From Taeniopygia guttata (taxonomy: Eukaryota > Chordata > Aves > Passeriformes > Estrildidae), in the NCBI RefSeq assembly GCF_048771995.1, contig NC_133024.1:113720501-113784500 (forward strand): a stretch of 64,000 nucleotides of DNA. The letters run 5' to 3'. The notes beneath the pieces were generated by a model. That model was given only the letters and a program-made list of their open reading frames with translations, made no database searches and was not told the DNA's origin. Positions 55,101 to 61,100 of the stretch are shown piece by piece. The stretch's first letter is position 1. Each line of letters begins with the position of its first letter. A program made the translations under genes and the position numbers.

Positions 55101-58100
55101 CTCAGCCATGGAGATGATGGGAATATCATCAGACAGCAGGAATATGGAGTGAGGTGAGGAACAGAACCCAATTTTCCAGTTTCCCACCCCTCCATTCCCC
55201 ACAAACCTGTTTGTGAGTTAACCTTTGGGTCAGTACCAGCTCCTGCTAAAGCTAAGGAATGAACTGGAAATCCAAGAACAGGCCCTACAGCTGTACAAAA
55301 TTATTCTTATTTGTCACACTGAACTCCATTGAGTCCTGCAGATTTGGGATAAGAGATGATTCTGCCTCTGTTACGGTTTAGAGCTCAAATTTTCCACCTA
55401 CACACATCTTCCTCTAAAACAACCTTTTTTTGGGGACACAACCATGGACAACAGGGATGGATATTCTGAAAATCCTGAACCATGCAAGGCTGTACAGGCC
55501 AGCAGGTCTTTGTATCCCTTCAGCTCCAAATTTTCTCGTGGAATTTTTTTCCAAAAAGATTTGAATTTAAGAAGCAGCTGCCAGGCACACCCCAGATGCT
55601 GAGGTGGCTGAGGCTTTAATTCACAATTTGCCTTCAGCTCTGTCCAAGGGATTTTACTAACTCTGGTCTTGAACATAGCCAATCTCTCGCTGTTTGCATA
55701 CTAAAAATGCTCAGGAAAGTAAATTTTTCTTACCAGGCCCCTGAAACAGAGAGAGGTACAAGTGTTCCATCTCCTCCTCGGAGAGGTAAACTGGGAATGT
55801 GGTGCAATCCAGCAGCAGGTGACAAGCTGCAGAGAAAGCTTCCTTGCAGTCCCCTCTGAGGGGTCCCAACACCAGCTCCAAGTCCCACTCCTCCTCCTCC
55901 TTCTCCTTTTTGTGCCCAGAGCTGTGTTCTGAGAGGAGAGCACTGGAATTCTTGCTCCTGAAGGGAGAGCCCCGGGCTGAGAACAGCTCTGAGAGCATTT
56001 GTTTCACCTGAGGCACAGTGATCTGCTTGCCATCCCAGGGACTCTTCTTCTTGTTGCCACTCTCAGGCAACCTGTAGCCATTCTCCTTTTTCTCCTTCCC
56101 ACTCAGATTTATTGCTGCAATCCCTTCAGGACTCATTTCTTGGAGCTGCATCCCAAAAATGTATTTGCTGGCAAACTTGGCAAGCAGCTCCTGGATGCAA
56201 TGCAGAGTTTTCTGGATGCTCCCTCCTTTTTTCCAGACATCATCTCTCTCCAGGGTCACCGTGGGCACCCCCAGGTGCTGGGACAGCTCTGGGGAGGAGG
56301 CACTCAGGCCAATGCCACTGTCCTCTGACTTGAGGGTGGGGAATGGAGCCTCCTCCTCCTCCTCCTCCTGCAGCTCAGGTTTGGTCTCCAGGGTTATGTC
56401 CACACCTTCCTTTGGCACCGGGCTCTGCAACAGCAGTAGGGATGTGGTTAATGTGGCACTACCAACAGAGCTTTCACTTGGAGAACAGCAATGACAGAAA
56501 AAGGAAAAATTCCTCTTTGTGATTCCCAGTTTCAGGATCACAGTTGTTTATAAACAGCTCCATTTGTTCCCCTTTAAAACCCAGTATCTGTATAAACATA
56601 TAATAGAAAATAAATTCTATTTATTTATTTATTATATATAAATACCTCTGTAGAAATCACAATTGACTCATCAAACAGATGGATGTGCTCCCTTAAAACC
56701 AATTTCTCCCCAGAGCAGTGTTCCATCTGTTGCATTATTTCTGCTCAAATGCAGGTATTTGTTCTGCTGGCAGATTTTGGCAAGCTGTGCTCCTGGGGTT
56801 GTTTTATCCCATTTATTCCTCATTCCTCAGCATGGTCCTTTGCACACCAACAATGCCCCATTGTGTTCCACTGAAATATTCATTGAGAGCCCTGCAGACC
56901 TAACCAGCTGTGAAGCTGGGCTGCATTTGGTAACTCCACTTTTTAGCTACTGCATTCTGTTTCCAAAACCATTTAGATCCCATCTTTCTCAGGGACAGAC
57001 AAGACTAAACCCCTTGAGTGCCACAAATAATTCAAACAGGCCAGAACTGAACACCCAGTGAGAGTAACAAGGCAGCAGAGTGCTCCGGAAGGAGCCAAAG
57101 AAGGGAAGTTTCAATAACATCTTTATTGTTGTACTTAAAAATTTCACAGAATTACAGGTTTGGGTTGGAAGGGATCTTAGAAATGATCCAGGGCCACCCC
57201 TGCCATGGCAGGGACACCCTCCACTGTCTCAGGCTGCTCCAAACCTTGTCCAAGCTGGCTTTGGACGCTTCAGGGATGAGGCAGCCACAGCTTTTCTGGG
57301 AATTCCATCCCAGCCTCTCTCCACCCTCACAAAGAAAGAATTCCTAATTCCCAATATCCCATCCAACCCTATTTTTTTTTTTTTTTAGTTTAAAGCCATT
57401 CCCTGTGTCCTGCCTCCATCCCTTGGAAATTCTCTCTCTCCATCTTTCCTGTGGCTCCCTTCAGGTGCAATTGTCATCTAGGCTGAAGGAGAATTAGCAT
57501 TTTAAATTCTGTCCCAAAATCATTTAAACCAAGAGTTTTAAAGGGTTTTCCCCATCTTTGAGGGGTTGAAAATCACCTACCCCATTGCCACTGCCTGTCT
57601 CGATGTCCAGGTAGGAAGGGGGCATTTGCACCTTGCTGAGCACCTTAAAACAGGTTTTTAAGGCATGAGTGAGTTCTGGCAGTGCCAACACTTCCATGTT
57701 TTCCAGGAGAAACTGCACCATGTAACTGAGCATCTGGGGCAGGTACTGAGTCTGCACTTCTGAGTAGAGCTCCTGAAATAAAAAATTGATTTTTAAAGGA
57801 GTTATCCCATCTCATCCATCACTGAGCAGTGGTTGTTAAACCCAGCCTTACCAGAGGAATCACATCCAGCAGGAACACCAGCAGTGTGCAGAGCTCTGAA
57901 ATGGTGGGAGGAGTGCTCACATTTTCCAGAGGATACCTTGTCCCCATGGATTTGTTTCTGCAGTGAAAGAAACATTCTTATGGAAGTTTTTTTGAATTTT
58001 TTTTTTTTCATGGCAAAATTCTGGTTACAAGCAAAAAGCTTCATTAAAATCAGCACAAAATACTGAACAGCTCTGAGGCAAAGGGCTTCTAACACAGCAG

Positions 58101-61100
58101 GGGAAAATAGTCTGTTAAAACAACCTCAACTCTGTGTGGTATGATGAAGAGCTGCCAATGTTCAGATTGCAGAATCTTGTTTCTTAAGAGTTAGAAAATG
58201 ATAAAAAGAGAGATATCATCTAATCAGAGGGTTGGAAAAGACCTTAAAGCCCATTTAGTCTTTATTTTTCTTCTATAAAGACCTCTTCACCTCCCCTCTC
58301 ACCCCTTTTTCTGTTGATTTTAAAGGAATTTCTTTTGTTCCCAGGTCGAAATTTCTATCTAATTGTTTACCTGGTTGCATTCCTGAATTATTTGTGGACA
58401 CAACTTACAGACCTGGCTGGCTCTACCATGTGTGATGTCCCTTAAAAACTTCAGTAAATATTATTATCCTGAACAGACAGCTCTGAAGTGGCATTTTTGA
58501 GAGCACAACATAAACACCTGAAACAATCTTCAAAGCATTTGGTCAGGTAATCCCAGAGGAAATCAGTGCTTAAGGATGTGATCAACAAATTCACTGTTTT
58601 GACAATTTCTGAAGCATTTTTGTTCTCTTTGATTGCACTGGAGGGGAGAGAAAAGGAAAAGAAAAGCAGATGTCAGTGAGGATTCACATCACATGAGCTG
58701 ATGGACTCAAAAATCTCTTTCCCTCTTTCTCTACAAGCTAGAAAATGTTGATTTTTTTAAAATCAAAGGCTAAATCATTCTGGAATAGCTGGACATCTCT
58801 CAGATGATGGAAATCACAAGGCTGAGCTCTGTCAGCAGCCTGATGTCACTGTGGTTACCCAACACCCATCACATGCAGCAAACTTCATTTTTTGCTCTGC
58901 TAATCCAAGAAAAATTAATTGTGTGTGGGGAAAGGGGAAGCCAGAGAAAAAATTCATCCTCTGGCCAGAAAGTCACTTTGTTACCACCCAAAACTTAATT
59001 GAACTCCTTAATTTTAACCATTTAGCTTAAAAAAAAAGGCCCAGTTTCAGCTCAGAGCTGGAAATTTGTCCTACCTTGCCAGGGTGTTGCCACTTTGATT
59101 GTAGCTGAGGTTGAGATCAGAACCCAGGGTGTCTTTGCAGTAGGAATAAAAAGCTCTAAGAACTTCCAGGAACAGATCTCCAACAACCTGTGGCCCTGAA
59201 AGGAAAGGGAAAAAAGAATCCAGGAGCTGTCTACACAGGAGGAGAAGAAATAATAATTTCAGTGCCCTAAACTTGGAATAATTTTTTTAAAAAAGTAGTG
59301 TATAAAGCATTGCAAGGAGTGCTTTTAAAAATGAAAATACAAAAGTTTAAGTGGCTAAGAATAGCAGAAAGGTCAAAGCTTGTTATGTTGAATTTGATAT
59401 CTTTAAATAATTGTTGCATTGTTAAATCCCTTTCTAAAGGGAGTGAAAGTCTTAATGGCTTAAGGCTCAAGGAATCAAACTTTATGTTCTGACTGGAAAG
59501 ATTAAACTGGATAATGCAGTTTAGCTAAATATCCCTGGTTTAAAAGGGATTTATTATCCCTTTATTTGTACTTTGGATTAATGCAGATTGTCAGGCAGCC
59601 AAGCAACACATCCAGTAGGGCAATGTCTCTCATTTATTTCTAAATTAGATTAATCAATACATTTCTAACAGAAACAACCTCTTTGGCAACTTCAATCCCA
59701 ACCCAAAATGTTTTAAAAAATTTGTCAAGTCACTTTGGTTTAGTTATTTAGTGCAGAATAGTGAATTTGCCCTTGAAATAAGGATGGGCAGAGCCTCATC
59801 CTCCTGGTGCTGCATGGACAGACACGGAGGGGGAAGAGCAGATCCACCCGAGGAACAAATGGAGCTGAATGTTGACACAAGGCTGGAAGTGCTTTTTTAA
59901 AGTGCCCCTCAGATGCCAGCTCAAGGCTCAGAATCCCAGAATTATCAAGGCTGGAAGAGCCCCTCAGGATTAGCCAGTGCCACCCCAGCCCCACCAGCAT
60001 CACCCAAACCCTGTCCCCAAGGCCACATCCAGACTCCTCTGGGACAATTCCAGTGACTCCAAACCTCCCTGGGCAGCTCATCCCAAGGCCTGACCACTCT
60101 GCCAGGGAAATTTTCTTTCCCAGTCTCCAACCTGAGCCTCTCCTGGTGCCATTTGAGGCCATTTCTTCTCCTTCTTTCCCTTGGGACACGGCAGCAGAGC
60201 CCGACCCCCCGGCTGTCCCCTCCTGGCAGGAGCTGTGCAGAGCCACAAGGTCCCCCCTGAGCCTCCTTTTCTCCAGGCTCAGCCCCTTCCCAGCTCCCTC
60301 AGGAATTCTCCAGCTCCTTCCCAGCTCCGTTCCCTGCCCTGGACACGCTCCAGCCCCTCCAGGTCTCTCCTGCAGGACCAGAGCTGGGCACAGCCCTCGA
60401 GGGGCCTCTCAGAGCCAGCCCAGAGGGACAATCCCTGCCCTGCTCCTGCTGGACACACAATTCCTCATCCAGCCCAGCTGCCAGTGGCCTCTTGTCCCCC
60501 TGGGCACCCCTGGGCTCGTGTCCAGCCCCTGTCACAGCACCCCCAGGCCCTTTTCCTGCTTGAGCAGCTCTCAGGACACTCTGTCCCAGCCTGTAGGGTT
60601 GGGATTGGCACAACCCCCAGCCTGGGTTGTGCTGACCCTACAGGAGGGCAGAAGGTTGCATTTCCCTGCCTGGGATCCATCCATGCTCTGCAGGGCTCTG
60701 TGGGGCAGCCAGAGAGAACCTGGAGAGGGAATTTGTTCCAGAGCATGGCCAAGGCAAGGAACAGCCTCCTGCACACTCCCACACAACACAGGATTAGGAT
60801 TGTGCAGGGTTTTGTTAAATCCTACTCAGATTTGGGATGAACACTTTACCTATTTCAGGTTTGTCCAGGAGGCTGATGAGGATCCTGAAGGGTTTGAGAT
60901 AAGCCTGGTGCTGCTCCTCTGGGTCAGACTCTGGGAATTTCTGATGCAGAATCACAATCAAACTCTACAAAAGGAAAACATCACAATGTTATCCATCAGA
61001 CTGCCATCTTCATAAGTGCTGAAGTGTTTCTAAATTTGATTTTGTTTAGGACTGACTACAAATTAACTCCAATTTTTCATCCAGGGCAAACAAATCAATT

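Noticed and set aside
60053-61015. 320-codon frame rich in Pro/Ser
   Set aside because: Antisense reading of CR1 3' sequence; similar frames occur at the other CR1 copies.
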